Below, piece after piece: positions 34,063-42,792 of a stretch of 64,000 bases of DNA. Every line of letters starts with the position of its first letter. Positions within the stretch are counted from its first letter, which is position 1. Origin of the DNA: Anaerolineae bacterium. Its GTDB lineage: Bacteria; Chloroflexota; Anaerolineae; Aggregatilineales; J027. The translations under genes were made by a program, and so were the position numbers. The stretch covers positions 186,001-250,000 of the forward strand of contig JAJTXY010000005.1 of the NCBI GenBank assembly GCA_021463865.1, given 5' to 3'. The notes beneath the pieces were generated by a model. The model was not told the DNA's origin and did no database searches. It worked only from the letters and a program-made list of their open reading frames with translations.

Positions 34063-34959
34063 ATGCACCAAAGTTTCGTGACAACTACACGCGGATTACG
34101 TCGAGAGACACCTCCTATGCGACTGTTCGAAAAAGCCAAGCGTTTTGGCATTTGGAATCCGAGTGAGATTGATTTCAGCCAAGATGTTGAAGATTGGAAA
34201 CGCCTAACTCCCGATGAAAAAGATGTGATCCTGCGCCTGACGACCCTTTTTCAAGCGGGTGAAGAAGCTGTTACCTTGGACTTGCTGCCCCTCATCCAAG
34301 TGATTGCACAGGAGGGAAGGGTTGAGGAAGAACTTTATTTGACTACCTTTCTGTGGGAGGAAGCCAAACACACTGATTTTTTCTGCCGCTTCTTGGAAGA
34401 AGTCACGGGAGAAGTTCGTGATTTAAGCCACTATCACACCGACAATTACCGCTATTTGTTTTATCACACCCTGCCCGAAGCGCTACAACGACTTACCCAT
34501 GATTCATCTCCCGAAGCACAGGTTCGTGCCTCAGCAACCTACAACATGGTCGTTGAGGGGATGCTGGCCGAGACAGGATACCACGCCTACTTTACCGCCC
34601 TTGAACGAAACAATCTGCTCCCCGGTCAGCGCCAAGGGATTGCCTTTCTAAAACAAGATGAGTCACGTCACATTGCCTATGGGGTGTTTTTGCTATCGCG
34701 TCTGATCGCCGCCAATGATGCGTTATGGGTAGTCTTCGAAGAAACCATGAACACCCTTGTCATGCCAGCTTTAGGGATTATCAATGAAGCGTTTTCCCAT
34801 TACGACGTTATTCCGTTTGGATTAGTAGAAGATGATTTTGTTAATTACGCAATGGGACAGTTCCAAAAGCGGTTGGCACGTATCGAGAAGGCTCGCGGGG
34901 CGAGTATCGAAGATATCTATCAAATTACCAAAAATGCAATTGACGAAGACGACTCATAA
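34063..34959 (+). CDS. R2-like ligand-binding oxidase (R2lox)
   Basis: This 298-residue protein is a ferritin-fold Mn/Fe oxidase related to ribonucleotide reductase R2. Metal ligands are recognisable as AGEEAVTLD, EEAKHTDFF, NMVVEGMLAE and DESRHIAYG. The Val in EEAVT and the Tyr in TYNMVVEG correspond to the pair that forms the ether cross-link in the Geobacillus protein. The substrate of the family is unknown, possibly a fatty acid or another hydrophobic ligand. ATG 34063 is preceded by TAAGGAATG. It is divergent from pfkA with 74 bases between and has its own terminator. Confidence 0.9.
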   Translation: MHQSFVTTTRGLRRETPPMRLFEKAKRFGIWNPSEIDFSQDVEDWKRLTPDEKDVILRLTTLFQAGEEAVTLDLLPLIQVIAQEGRVEEELYLTTFLWEEAKHTDFFCRFLEEVTGEVRDLSHYHTDNYRYLFYHTLPEALQRLTHDSSPEAQVRASATYNMVVEGMLAETGYHAYFTALERNNLLPGQRQGIAFLKQDESRHIAYGVFLLSRLIAANDALWVVFEETMNTLVMPALGIINEAFSHYDVIPFGLVEDDFVNYAMGQFQKRLARIEKARGASIEDIYQITKNAIDEDDS

Positions 34960-34969
34960 TAGCTATAGG

Positions 34970-35002
34970 TGGGTCATGCTGCATACATGGCCCAGTTTTG
35001 AC
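34970..35002 (+). terminator. Terminator of the R2lox gene
   Basis: TGGGTCATG (34970-34978) pairs with CATGGCCCA (34986-34994), with one U-G pair and a seven-base loop. GTTTTGAC follows. Confidence 0.65.
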
Positions 35003-35007
35003 TTATG

Positions 35008-35853
35008 TTACGGCTTGGTAATGCGCTCGTAAATGGCAGGACGGCGCTGACGCAGCAGCGGAAATAACTCGCGCCAATGGATCAGCGTATACGGTTCAAG
35101 ATCGGCAATGATTACTTCAACCGTATCCCGTTCGGCCTGAGCCAAAATTTTACCCGTCGGGTCACACACAAAACTGCTGCCATAAAACCGAACACTGCCC
35201 TCTTGTCCAATGCGATTGGCTGCCCCAACAAAAATACCATTGGCGATAGCGTGCCCACGCATGACTGTCTCCCACGAATTTTGGGTATCGATAGCCGGGT
35301 CGGTTGGCTCAGAACCAATCGCCGTCGGATAGAATACAAATTCTGCGCCATTTAAGGTATAGATGCGGGCCAACTCGGGAAACCATTGGTCATAACAGGT
35401 GGGGGCGGCAACCTTTAACGGCCCCACGTCAAAAACCGGATATTCGTCCCAACCCTCAAAAAAATCTGTCTCGTTATAGCCTTCGCCAGAGGGGATGTGA
35501 ATTTTGCGGGTGGCTCCAATTAAATCCCCATTCGGGCCATGAATGGTTGCGGTATCAAAATAGCGTCCGTCCTCAGCTTTTTCAAAGAGGCTGCCAATCA
35601 GGGTTATTTCATGCTCAGTGGCTTGTTGGCGAAAAAATTGCTCGGATTCGCCCCCAACAATGGGTTCAGCCCACGCAAAACCCGCTTGGTCACGGGTGCT
35701 GGCGAAGTAAGGGGAGAGTGAAAATTCTGGCAGGCAGACTAATTCCGCACCTACTGAGACTGCCCGCCCTATCAACTGCCGATACTGCTCCATCATAGCA
35801 TCTCGGCTACCCAGCCAACCCACCTGAATCAACGCGACCCGTATCGCTTGCAT
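35008..35853 (-). CDS. aguB: N-carbamoylputrescine amidase
   Basis: This 281-residue nitrilase-superfamily enzyme hydrolyses N-carbamoylputrescine to putrescine, CO2 and ammonia. The Glu-Lys-Cys triad is seen in LVCLPEFSLS, TRKIHIPSGEGYNE and PTCYDQWFPE; the last two motifs are typical of AguB. The C-terminal TLIHWRELFPLLRQRRP matches the family end. ATG 35853 has AGGAGG ten bases upstream; the longer frame to 35919 would consume the divergent promoter region. It lies back to back with agmatine deiminase, which makes its substrate. Confidence 0.93.
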   Translation of the reverse strand: MQAIRVALIQVGWLGSRDAMMEQYRQLIGRAVSVGAELVCLPEFSLSPYFASTRDQAGFAWAEPIVGGESEQFFRQQATEHEITLIGSLFEKAEDGRYFDTATIHGPNGDLIGATRKIHIPSGEGYNETDFFEGWDEYPVFDVGPLKVAAPTCYDQWFPELARIYTLNGAEFVFYPTAIGSEPTDPAIDTQNSWETVMRGHAIANGIFVGAANRIGQEGSVRFYGSSFVCDPTGKILAQAERDTVEVIIADLEPYTLIHWRELFPLLRQRRPAIYERITKP

Positions 35854-35932
35854 CAACGTTTTTCCTCCTGACGGTAGCGACAATCTTTGAGAGTGTGTTA
35901 TTGTAGCGTATTCTTCCACATCACGAGGTACT

Positions 35933-37027
35933 ATGGTTCAACTTTTAAACAGCACACCCAAACAAGACGGTTTCCGAATGCCCGCTGAGTATGAAAAACA
36001 TACAAGATGCTGGGTATTATGGCCGGAACGACCCGATAACTGGCGCAATGGAGCCAAACCCGCCCAGCGTGCATTCACATCGGTTGCCGCTGCGATTAGC
36101 CAATTCGAACCTGTGACGGTTGGAGTAAATCAAGGCCAATTTCAAAACGCTCGTGCGTTACTGCCATCCAATATCCGCGTTGTGGAAATTTCCTCGAATG
36201 ATGCGTGGATACGCGATACTGGCCCAACCTTTGTTATCAATGACATGGGCGAGATTCGAGGCATTGATTGGGAATTTAATGCGTGGGGTGGCTTGAATGG
36301 TGGCCTATATCCCGTGTGGAATCAGGACAATCTAGTTGCCCAAAAGGTTTTGGAAATTGAACAGGTGGATCGCTACAAGGCCTCATTCATCTTGGAAGGT
36401 GGCGCGATCCACGTAGATGGTCAGGGAACGGCGTTGGTCACAGAAGAATGCCTATTGAATCCGAATCGCAATCCATCCTTATCACGCGGCCAAATTGAGC
36501 AGTTGCTGGTGGATTATCTAAATGTGAGACACATCATTTGGCTAGGGCGGGGTGTTTATCTGGACGAGACGGACGGACATATTGATAATCTGGCCTGTTT
36601 TGTTCGCCCGGGCGTGGTTGTTTTGACTTGGACAGATAATCAACATGACCCCCAGTATGATATCTCATGTGACGCGCTGGAGCGACTAACACAGGCTATT
36701 GATGCGCAAGGCCGTCGTCCCGAAGTTCACAAAATCCATCAGCCGGGGCCGCTATATATCACCGAAACCGAAAGCGAGGGGATTGATGTGTTGGAAGGCA
36801 GCCATCCACGTCAAGCAGGTCAGCGTATGGCTGGGTCGTATATCAATTTTTACATTGCCAATGGGGGAATCGTCGCCCCGATTTTCGATGATCCATACGA
36901 TGTCGCAGCCCTGCAACAATTACAGGAACTTTTTCCTGAGCGCAAGGTCATCGGCGTACCGGGGCGGGAGATTTTATTAGGTGGGGGCAATATCCACTGC
37001 ATTACACAGCAGCAGCCTGCTCCTTAA
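35933..37027 (+). CDS. aguA: Agmatine deiminase
   Basis: The enzyme converts agmatine to N-carbamoylputrescine and ammonia. The 364-residue product is a Porphyromonas-type peptidylarginine-deiminase-family protein. It has [23 protein letters not shown] at the N-terminus, [33 protein letters not shown] and the nucleophilic Cys near residue 356 in GGGNIHC. ATG 35933 has GAGG four bases upstream. With aguB it completes putrescine synthesis from agmatine; no arginine decarboxylase is in the window. Confidence 0.94.
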   Translation: MVQLLNSTPKQDGFRMPAEYEKHTRCWVLWPERPDNWRNGAKPAQRAFTSVAAAISQFEPVTVGVNQGQFQNARALLPSNIRVVEISSNDAWIRDTGPTFVINDMGEIRGIDWEFNAWGGLNGGLYPVWNQDNLVAQKVLEIEQVDRYKASFILEGGAIHVDGQGTALVTEECLLNPNRNPSLSRGQIEQLLVDYLNVRHIIWLGRGVYLDETDGHIDNLACFVRPGVVVLTWTDNQHDPQYDISCDALERLTQAIDAQGRRPEVHKIHQPGPLYITETESEGIDVLEGSHPRQAGQRMAGSYINFYIANGGIVAPIFDDPYDVAALQQLQELFPERKVIGVPGREILLGGGNIHCITQQQPAP

Positions 37028-37031
37028 AAGA

Positions 37032-38198
37032 TTATTCAACCCGTTCGAGGCATAGGATTGCCCCTTTATAATCTACCATGTAGAGTTCGCCCTGTTCATC
37101 CTCACCGAAAGAGCTAATCTGTCGCCCCAAATAGCCGTGATTCACCGTCACCCAAGTGCCATCCGCGTCTCGGCTAGTTGTCCAGACCCCACCGTTACAA
37201 TAATCCCCAAAAAAATACTGGCCCTGCAACTCCGGTATCGCCTGACCACGATAGACATATCCGCCTGTAACCGAGCAACCTTCGTTATGGGAATACTCGA
37301 AAATGGGGAGTGTCATATCCTCCGGGACAGGCGTTGTATCCGAAAACGGATGATTACCTTCATAGGCATTCCAGCCATAATTTTGTCCGCCGGGGCTACC
37401 CGCAGGCTGAAAATCAATTTCCTCCCACATCGCCTCGCCGACATCCGCGATATACAAATCTCCCGTAAGACGGTCAAAACTAAAACGCCAAGGATTGCGG
37501 AACCCAAGTGCCCAAATTTCGGGTAAGTAGTCGGGATTATCTACAAAGGGGTTATCCGGCGGGATGGTATAGGTATCGGTATTATTGACATCAACACGGA
37601 GCATTTTGCCAAAGGGAACTTTGGTATTTTGCCCATTTTTGAATGGATCGCCCAAGTCACCCCCGTCACCGATACCGAAATATAAATAGCCGTCTGGCCC
37701 AAAAGCAAGCTGGCCGCCGTTGTGATTGGGGAAGGGGTCATCGGCGCTGAAAATTATTGTCCCACTATTTGGATCGGCAACATTTGGATTATCAGAGGAC
37801 ACGTGATAGCGTTCAATGATGGCTTTGTTGTCATAACGAACATAGTGGACAAAAAAGATGCCGTTATTTTTGTAATCGGGATGAAAAACCAGTCCAATTA
37901 AGCCACGCTCAGTATAGCCGCCTTGTGTAACATCCGCTGGCATTTGGGCTGTTACATCCAAAAAAGGTTCGGGGATAAGCTGCATATTTTGATCGAGAAT
38001 CATGATATAGCCATATTGTTCAACCACAAATAAGCGTCCCGAACCGTCTCCCGCATGGGTAATATAGAGGGGATTATCGAAAATATCGATGAGTTCGACC
38101 CATTGATATTGTGGAGTGTCTTGACTTTGAACTGTGCCGGAGAGAGGGAACATAAGACTCAGCAAGATAAAAATCTGCAAAACAGTTTTGAGCTTCAT
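37032..38198 (-). CDS. Secreted PQQ-dependent sugar dehydrogenase-like protein
   Basis: This 388-residue exported six-bladed propeller belongs to the GSDH/HHIP family (soluble glucose or aldose sugar dehydrogenases). The signal peptide covers about residues 4-25. Motifs are DGSGRLFVVEQYGYI, ERGLIGLVFHPDY, NHNGGQLAFGPDGYLY, GFRNPWRFSFD, DVGEAMWEEI and GGYVYRGQAI. The HNGG and RNPWR motifs are at the usual PQQ and calcium sites. ATG 38198 is chosen because the signal peptide starts there. PQQ genes are not in the window, so cofactor use is presumed from the family. Confidence 0.88.
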   Translation of the reverse strand: MKLKTVLQIFILLSLMFPLSGTVQSQDTPQYQWVELIDIFDNPLYITHAGDGSGRLFVVEQYGYIMILDQNMQLIPEPFLDVTAQMPADVTQGGYTERGLIGLVFHPDYKNNGIFFVHYVRYDNKAIIERYHVSSDNPNVADPNSGTIIFSADDPFPNHNGGQLAFGPDGYLYFGIGDGGDLGDPFKNGQNTKVPFGKMLRVDVNNTDTYTIPPDNPFVDNPDYLPEIWALGFRNPWRFSFDRLTGDLYIADVGEAMWEEIDFQPAGSPGGQNYGWNAYEGNHPFSDTTPVPEDMTLPIFEYSHNEGCSVTGGYVYRGQAIPELQGQYFFGDYCNGGVWTTSRDADGTWVTVNHGYLGRQISSFGEDEQGELYMVDYKGAILCLERVE

Positions 38199-38340
38199 TC
38201 TAGCTTTTCCTAATCGTAACCCTAGTATGAGCACGATTTTAGCGTTGATAGGGATAGCCAAACAAGACGATTTTGGTACAATCGCATATGACATCTATCC
38301 TTTGTGTTTTGTCGTTGGATAAAGATAAGGTGAATTAAAA

Positions 38341-39156
38341 GTGAACCGAAATCTACTGGCCGTCATGCTGACTTTGCTGGCGGCATTTCTTTTGTCTTGT
38401 AGTAAAGGCAACGACGACGACCGCAACACCGCCCCTAAACGCACTCCGACTACCATTCCACCAACCCCCATTCGCTCGTTGACTCGTAATTCGGACTGGA
38501 CACCAGTTATCGAAGAGATTGATGGTGTGGAGATGGTGCTTGTCCCCCCCGGTTGTTTCATCATGGGCAATGAAAAAGGGAGGCGTGACGAGTCCCCCGT
38601 CCATCCCATCTGTTTTGACGACGCCTTCTGGTTAGATCGCTATGAAGTAACCAATGCACAATATGGCTCAAACGGTAACGGCCAACGACCCAATCAGCCC
38701 CGCGAAAACATCCTCTGGACTGAGGCCCGTGATTTTTGTGCCAGTCGTGGCGGTAGATTGCCCACTGAGGCCGAATGGGAATATGCGGCACGTGGGCCGG
38801 ATAATTTAATCTATCCTTGGGGCAATACCATGATTGACGAAAACTTGGTATATGACCGAACCCTCATGAACGAAACCGCCGATGTGGGTAGTCGCGCTGG
38901 TGGGGTGTCGTGGGTTGGGGCCTATGACATGGCGGGGAATGTTTGGGAGTGGGTCAGCAGCATCCACCGTCCCTATCCCTATGACCCCAATGATGGCCGC
39001 GAGGATATGAGCGATACGACCAGCCAGCGAGTTTATCGGGGTGGGATTCGCAGTTATATTGATTTTGCTGCCGCCGTGACGACCCGCTTCAAATTTCCAC
39101 CTGATCGGCGGGATTGGTTTATCGGTTTCCGCTGTGCCCGATCCATTGAGGGGTAA
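38341..39156 (+). CDS. SUMF1/FGE-fold lipoprotein, lacking FGE cysteines
   Basis: This 271-residue protein has a lipobox (LLSC, Cys near 20) and so is probably a lipoprotein. The domain is the formylglycine-generating-enzyme fold: MVLVPPGCFIMGN, RDESPVHPICFDDAFWLDRYEVTN at its start, RLPTEAEWEYAARG, AGNVWEWVSS and the end GFRCARS. The region after YRGG, where true FGE has two catalytic cysteines, has none here, so sulfatase activation is unlikely. The start is GTG 38341 with AAGGTGA upstream. The SGNH hydrolase gene follows after two bases, so they form an operon. Confidence 0.87.
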   Translation: MNRNLLAVMLTLLAAFLLSCSKGNDDDRNTAPKRTPTTIPPTPIRSLTRNSDWTPVIEEIDGVEMVLVPPGCFIMGNEKGRRDESPVHPICFDDAFWLDRYEVTNAQYGSNGNGQRPNQPRENILWTEARDFCASRGGRLPTEAEWEYAARGPDNLIYPWGNTMIDENLVYDRTLMNETADVGSRAGGVSWVGAYDMAGNVWEWVSSIHRPYPYDPNDGREDMSDTTSQRVYRGGIRSYIDFAAAVTTRFKFPPDRRDWFIGFRCARSIEG

Positions 39157-39158
39157 AC

Positions 39159-40388
39159 GTGACGACGGACAACATCGAAAACACGCTGCCATCTACCGTT
39201 GAGCAAAAAAAGGGGGGTAAACCGCGTTCGATACTGAGCGGTCTCATCCTAACCTTCTTCAGCCTTGCATTTAGCGTACTGATAATTGAGATATTTGTAC
39301 GGGTCGGCTTTGATTCGCTACCGCCTTCAATGCAGGGCGACATTCAGCACGTCCGACGTGTCCCGTGGGATAAGGAGCGCTTGGTACAGGAGTTCCCATT
39401 CGTCATTGATAACAAGTTCCAAGCACGGCTTGACCCCGGCATCAAAAATTATCCCATTCACTGGCGCGACGCTAAATTCACCTTTAGTACGGGTACGGTC
39501 TGGGAAGGGCATGTCGTGGGGTTAAGAACCGATGGCCCCCGTTGGCCCCTCCAGATTTTGGCATTTGGGGACTCGTTTACCTTTTGCTGGACAGAGGTGA
39601 ATGATTGCTGGGTACAGCGCCTCCAAAATGAGTACGGCTGGAACTCGGTCAATGCAGGGTTGGCAGGCACAGGCTCAACCGGGCAGTTAGCACTGATTGA
39701 GGATATTGGCCCACCATTGGAACCTAATCTGGTCATTTGGCAATGGTATCCCAATGATCTATCCGACGACTATGTGCTCGCCCAAATTCAAGGCAAAACA
39801 GGCACGCTTGAAGGTGCACCCGGCCCCGACCCAGTACCCGACGCCAAAGGGTTAGCCCAATATTCAGCTGTCTATACCCTCCTCAAAAAATGGCTTGATC
39901 CACCTAAATCCACCAGCCCCTACAAACACTACGTCACCCGCGAAGTCAACGGGCGCGAGATGCTGGTCTCCACCAATGAATATACCTCGCCGTTTAGCAT
40001 GACTTATCCGCTGGTACAGTACGGTTGGGAACGCAATGTAGAGGCCCATGAAGCTGGAGCGGAGTTTATCCAGCAAGAAATCGGCGCTGAGATGATTCTG
40101 GTACTGCTGCCAACCAAAGAAGAAGCCTATGCCGAATATTTGGTGGACGATTTAGGCGAGGAGTATATTCAACAACTTGGGGAAAGCCGCCGGATGTTGA
40201 TGGCACTGTGTGAGGAAAAAGGCTGGCGCTGTATTGATATGCTGCCAATTTTTCAAGAGGCCATCCATAATGGTGAGACGATTTATTATGCGCTGGATTT
40301 CCATCTTGATGCGTCGGGAAATAAACTCCTCGCTGAAACCCTGCATGATTACATTATCGAAAATGGCCTTTTGGATACCCCACAATAA
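39159..40388 (+). CDS. Membrane-anchored SGNH/GDSL hydrolase, SxtL-like
   Basis: This 409-residue protein has one N-terminal membrane helix (about 27-47) and an extracellular SGNH-hydrolase domain. Block I is FGDSFTFCW near residue 132, block III-like NPN is replaced by QWYPNDLSDD, and the C-terminal D-x-x-H triad part is DFHLDASGN. GTG 39159 follows GAGGGG. Such enzymes are acyl or acetyl esterases acting on glycans or lipids. In saxitoxin clusters the GDSL protein SxtL accompanies SxtI/J/K; the same companions face this gene from the opposite strand. Confidence 0.82.
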   Translation: MTTDNIENTLPSTVEQKKGGKPRSILSGLILTFFSLAFSVLIIEIFVRVGFDSLPPSMQGDIQHVRRVPWDKERLVQEFPFVIDNKFQARLDPGIKNYPIHWRDAKFTFSTGTVWEGHVVGLRTDGPRWPLQILAFGDSFTFCWTEVNDCWVQRLQNEYGWNSVNAGLAGTGSTGQLALIEDIGPPLEPNLVIWQWYPNDLSDDYVLAQIQGKTGTLEGAPGPDPVPDAKGLAQYSAVYTLLKKWLDPPKSTSPYKHYVTREVNGREMLVSTNEYTSPFSMTYPLVQYGWERNVEAHEAGAEFIQQEIGAEMILVLLPTKEEAYAEYLVDDLGEEYIQQLGESRRMLMALCEEKGWRCIDMLPIFQEAIHNGETIYYALDFHLDASGNKLLAETLHDYIIENGLLDTPQ

Positions 40389-40416
40389 AAGGACGAGTTT
40401 ACAGGCTCGTCCTTTT
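40387..40416. terminator. Terminator of the SUMF1/SGNH operon
   Basis: AAAAGGACGAG (40387-40397) pairs perfectly with CTCGTCCTTTT (40406-40416) around an eight-base loop. A and T runs on both sides suit convergent transcripts. Confidence 0.85.
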
Positions 40417-40435
40417 CATCGTGTTCTAGGTAGCG

Positions 40436-40786
40436 TTACAACCCCGACGTGCGGGCATCCTCAGCCGTCCAGCCACGCTCCGATTTGGCATCATGGGCCG
40501 GGCGGGCTTGTTTCTCAAAGGTGGCGAAAATCAGCAGGATACCCAAGCTACCAAAAATTAGCGCGAGAGCCAGCGGGAATAAGGTTTTTAAACCCACCCC
40601 CACAATCACTCCCGTCAAAATAGTCGGTGGCGTAGCGACATACATTCCCGCCGCCAACAAATGCAGCAACTTGGCAGGTGTCCCTCCATAGATTTTTTCG
40701 CGGCGAATGGAGCTACGTGCGGTCAGTGGGCCAACAATCAGCCCAAAAACCAATCCGACTAACGACAGTATCTCAAAATCAGTCAT
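40436..40786 (-). CDS. Small three-helix membrane protein
   Basis: This 116-residue protein has about three hydrophobic helices (about 5-25, 42-62 and 68-90) and a charged C-terminal tail. I do not recognise the family. ATG 40786 has CAGGAG seven bases upstream. It is the last gene of the run SxtJ-like, carbamoyltransferase, SxtK-like, with 13 bases after the previous stop, and is probably co-transcribed. It may be a further membrane subunit of that module. Confidence 0.7.
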   Translation of the reverse strand: MTDFEILSLVGLVFGLIVGPLTARSSIRREKIYGGTPAKLLHLLAAGMYVATPPTILTGVIVGVGLKTLFPLALALIFGSLGILLIFATFEKQARPAHDAKSERGWTAEDARTSGL

Positions 40787-40799
40787 GGGTGGCTCCTGC

Positions 40800-40970
40800 T
40801 TACCACAGCGAATAGATGAATGGGGCAGCGCCACTGGAACTGCTGAGAACAATCAAGACGGCAAACAGCAGCAAGGTCACCACCATCGGAATCAGCCAAT
40901 AGAGTTTACGCCGCCACAAAAAGCGCAGCATCTCACTCAACACGCCCATTTTAAGGAGAAAATCTCGCAT
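40800..40970 (-). CDS. 56-residue DUF5989/SxtK-like membrane protein
   Basis: A short frame starts at ATG 40970, with GAGGG about five bases upstream, and codes for 56 residues. The product begins MRDFLLKMGVLSEMLRFLW, then RRKLYWLIPM, one hydrophobic helix, and ends SGAAPFIYSLW. The pattern (amphipathic FLW-R-RKLYWL, then one helix and a short APFIY end) matches DUF5989 proteins, and its size and position match SxtK of saxitoxin clusters, as far as I recall. It lies 16 bases after the carbamoyltransferase stop. The family's function is unknown; a membrane anchor for the enzyme is one idea. Confidence 0.8.
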   Translation of the reverse strand: MRDFLLKMGVLSEMLRFLWRRKLYWLIPMVVTLLLFAVLIVLSSSSGAAPFIYSLW

Positions 40971-40986
40971 AATAGCCCTCGGATAA

Positions 40987-42789
40987 TCACTTGCGAATCA
41001 GATAGGAACCCAGTACCAACATGTCAATATCGCTGTTGCGGAAGGTGTTAAATGCCTCACGGGGGGTGTTGACAATCGGCTCACCCCGCAAATTAAATGA
41101 CGTATTCAAGACCACCGGCACGCCTGTAATCTGCCCAAAGCGCTCGATAATCCCATAATAAAGCGGGTTGGTTTCGCGTTCGATGGTCTGCAAACGTCCC
41201 GTACCCATGTGCGAGACAGCAGCGATTTTATCCTGCATACCGGGCTTGACCGGACTAACCATCAACATATAACGCGGCGCTTCGTGTTTTTCGACATCGG
41301 GGTAATCAAAATATTCGGCGGCGCGGTCACGCAGGATCACCGGAGCAAATGGACGGAAAGGCTCGCGGAATTTGATTTTGGTATTCACGATCTCTTTCAT
41401 GGCCTCGTCGCGGGGGTCAGCCAAAATACTGCGATTGCCCAACGCCCGTGGCCCCCATTCAAAAGCACCCTGATGTAAGCCTATTACCTTGCGCTGAGTC
41501 AGGGATTCAGCGACGACATCCATCAGTTTTTCGGGTTGGCTCTCAAACGACTCATAGGTAATACCATTCGATTCCATAAACTGACGGCATTCGGCATCAC
41601 TGTAGGCTTGACCCCAATAGGCGTGGGGCATCACCCAGTTGCGCGGTTTTTGAAGTACCAGATGGTAGGCCCACAGCGCTGCCCCCAACGCGCCGCCATC
41701 ATCCCCCGCTGCGGGCTGAATGTAGATTTCTTCAAAAGGGGTTTCGGCGAGGATGCGATAATTGGCACGGGTATTCAGCGCGACCCCACCGGCCATCACC
41801 AGTTTTTTCATGCCCGTCTTTTGATGCAGATAGTTGGCAATCGCAATCAAGACATCTTCGGTCACTTGTTGGATACTAGCCGCAACATCGGCGTAATGCT
41901 GGTTGCGATCCATTGCAGCTTTTTCGCCAGCCCGTTCCGGATTGGTCGCCATCGTGAAGAAATCATCTTCGGCAGGGCGCGGTTCACCAAACAATCCCAA
42001 GAATTTGTTGTTAAAACTCTGCTTGGTGGAGTAAGGAAAGGCGAAATAATCCAAATTAAGGCGAAAACTGCCGTCTTGGGGGCTATAGCGGAAAATCTTT
42101 TCCATTTTGTCCATATAGCGCGGCGTGCCATAGGGAGCCATACCCATCACTTTATATTCGCCGTTATTGACACGGAAGCCCAAAAAGGCTGTGAAAGTCG
42201 AATAAAGCAAGCCAATTGAGTGCGGGAAACGTTCTTCGCTGAAAAGATTAATTTCGTTACGAGTTGGCTTGCCGTTTTCAGAGGTGTCACCTTCCCAATA
42301 GCTAGTCGCCGTGCCGAGTGTGGTCGTCGTCCATTCGCCAACACCATCCACCGTCATGACGGCTGCTTCTTTGAATGGACTGGCGAAAAACGCACTAGCG
42401 GCATGGCTCATGTGGTGGTCACAAAAGAGAATCTTGTCGTGATGAATCCCGACCTCTTTGGTGATAATGCTCTTGACCCACAGCTTTTCTTTTAGCCATA
42501 CCAGCATAGACTCGCCCCACAAATTGACCGATTGTGGGAACGTGTTTAAGGTGGTCAGTAGGATACGCTCAAATTTTTGCAGGGGCTTTTCATAAAACAC
42601 GGCGTAATCGAGGTCTTGCCCTGTGATGCCTGCTTGTCTGAGACAAAATTCAATCGCCTTGATGGGAAAGTCATTGTCATGCTTTTTGCGCGAGAAACGC
42701 TCTTCCATCGCCGCCGCGACAATCTGACCATCTTTAATCAGAGCCGCCGCCGCGTCGTGATAAAAACAGGAGATGCCTAAAATATACAT
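40987..42789 (-). CDS. Carbamoyltransferase (NodU/CmcH/SxtI family)
   Basis: This 600-residue enzyme transfers the carbamoyl group of carbamoyl phosphate to a hydroxyl, through a carbamoyl-adenylate in characterised relatives. The N-terminal Kae1-like domain shows LGISCFYHDAAAALI, EERFSRKKHD, the metal-binding HHMSHAASAFFASP and GGVALNT. The C-terminal YrdC-like part shows GPRALGNRSILADPR, FRPFAPV and FNLRGEPIVNTP. Length and motifs match SxtI closely by eye. There are no toxin genes nearby; the acceptor is probably a glycan or lipid of the envelope. It is flanked by SxtJ-like and SxtK-like proteins in one operon. Confidence 0.92.
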   Translation of the reverse strand: MYILGISCFYHDAAAALIKDGQIVAAAMEERFSRKKHDNDFPIKAIEFCLRQAGITGQDLDYAVFYEKPLQKFERILLTTLNTFPQSVNLWGESMLVWLKEKLWVKSIITKEVGIHHDKILFCDHHMSHAASAFFASPFKEAAVMTVDGVGEWTTTTLGTATSYWEGDTSENGKPTRNEINLFSEERFPHSIGLLYSTFTAFLGFRVNNGEYKVMGMAPYGTPRYMDKMEKIFRYSPQDGSFRLNLDYFAFPYSTKQSFNNKFLGLFGEPRPAEDDFFTMATNPERAGEKAAMDRNQHYADVAASIQQVTEDVLIAIANYLHQKTGMKKLVMAGGVALNTRANYRILAETPFEEIYIQPAAGDDGGALGAALWAYHLVLQKPRNWVMPHAYWGQAYSDAECRQFMESNGITYESFESQPEKLMDVVAESLTQRKVIGLHQGAFEWGPRALGNRSILADPRDEAMKEIVNTKIKFREPFRPFAPVILRDRAAEYFDYPDVEKHEAPRYMLMVSPVKPGMQDKIAAVSHMGTGRLQTIERETNPLYYGIIERFGQITGVPVVLNTSFNLRGEPIVNTPREAFNTFRNSDIDMLVLGSYLIRK

Positions 42790-42792
42790 ACC

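Noticed and set aside
41536-42219. 227-codon open frame on the plus strand within the carbamoyltransferase gene
   Set aside because: It lies wholly antisense to strongly conserved enzyme motifs, and the product has no plausible domain.
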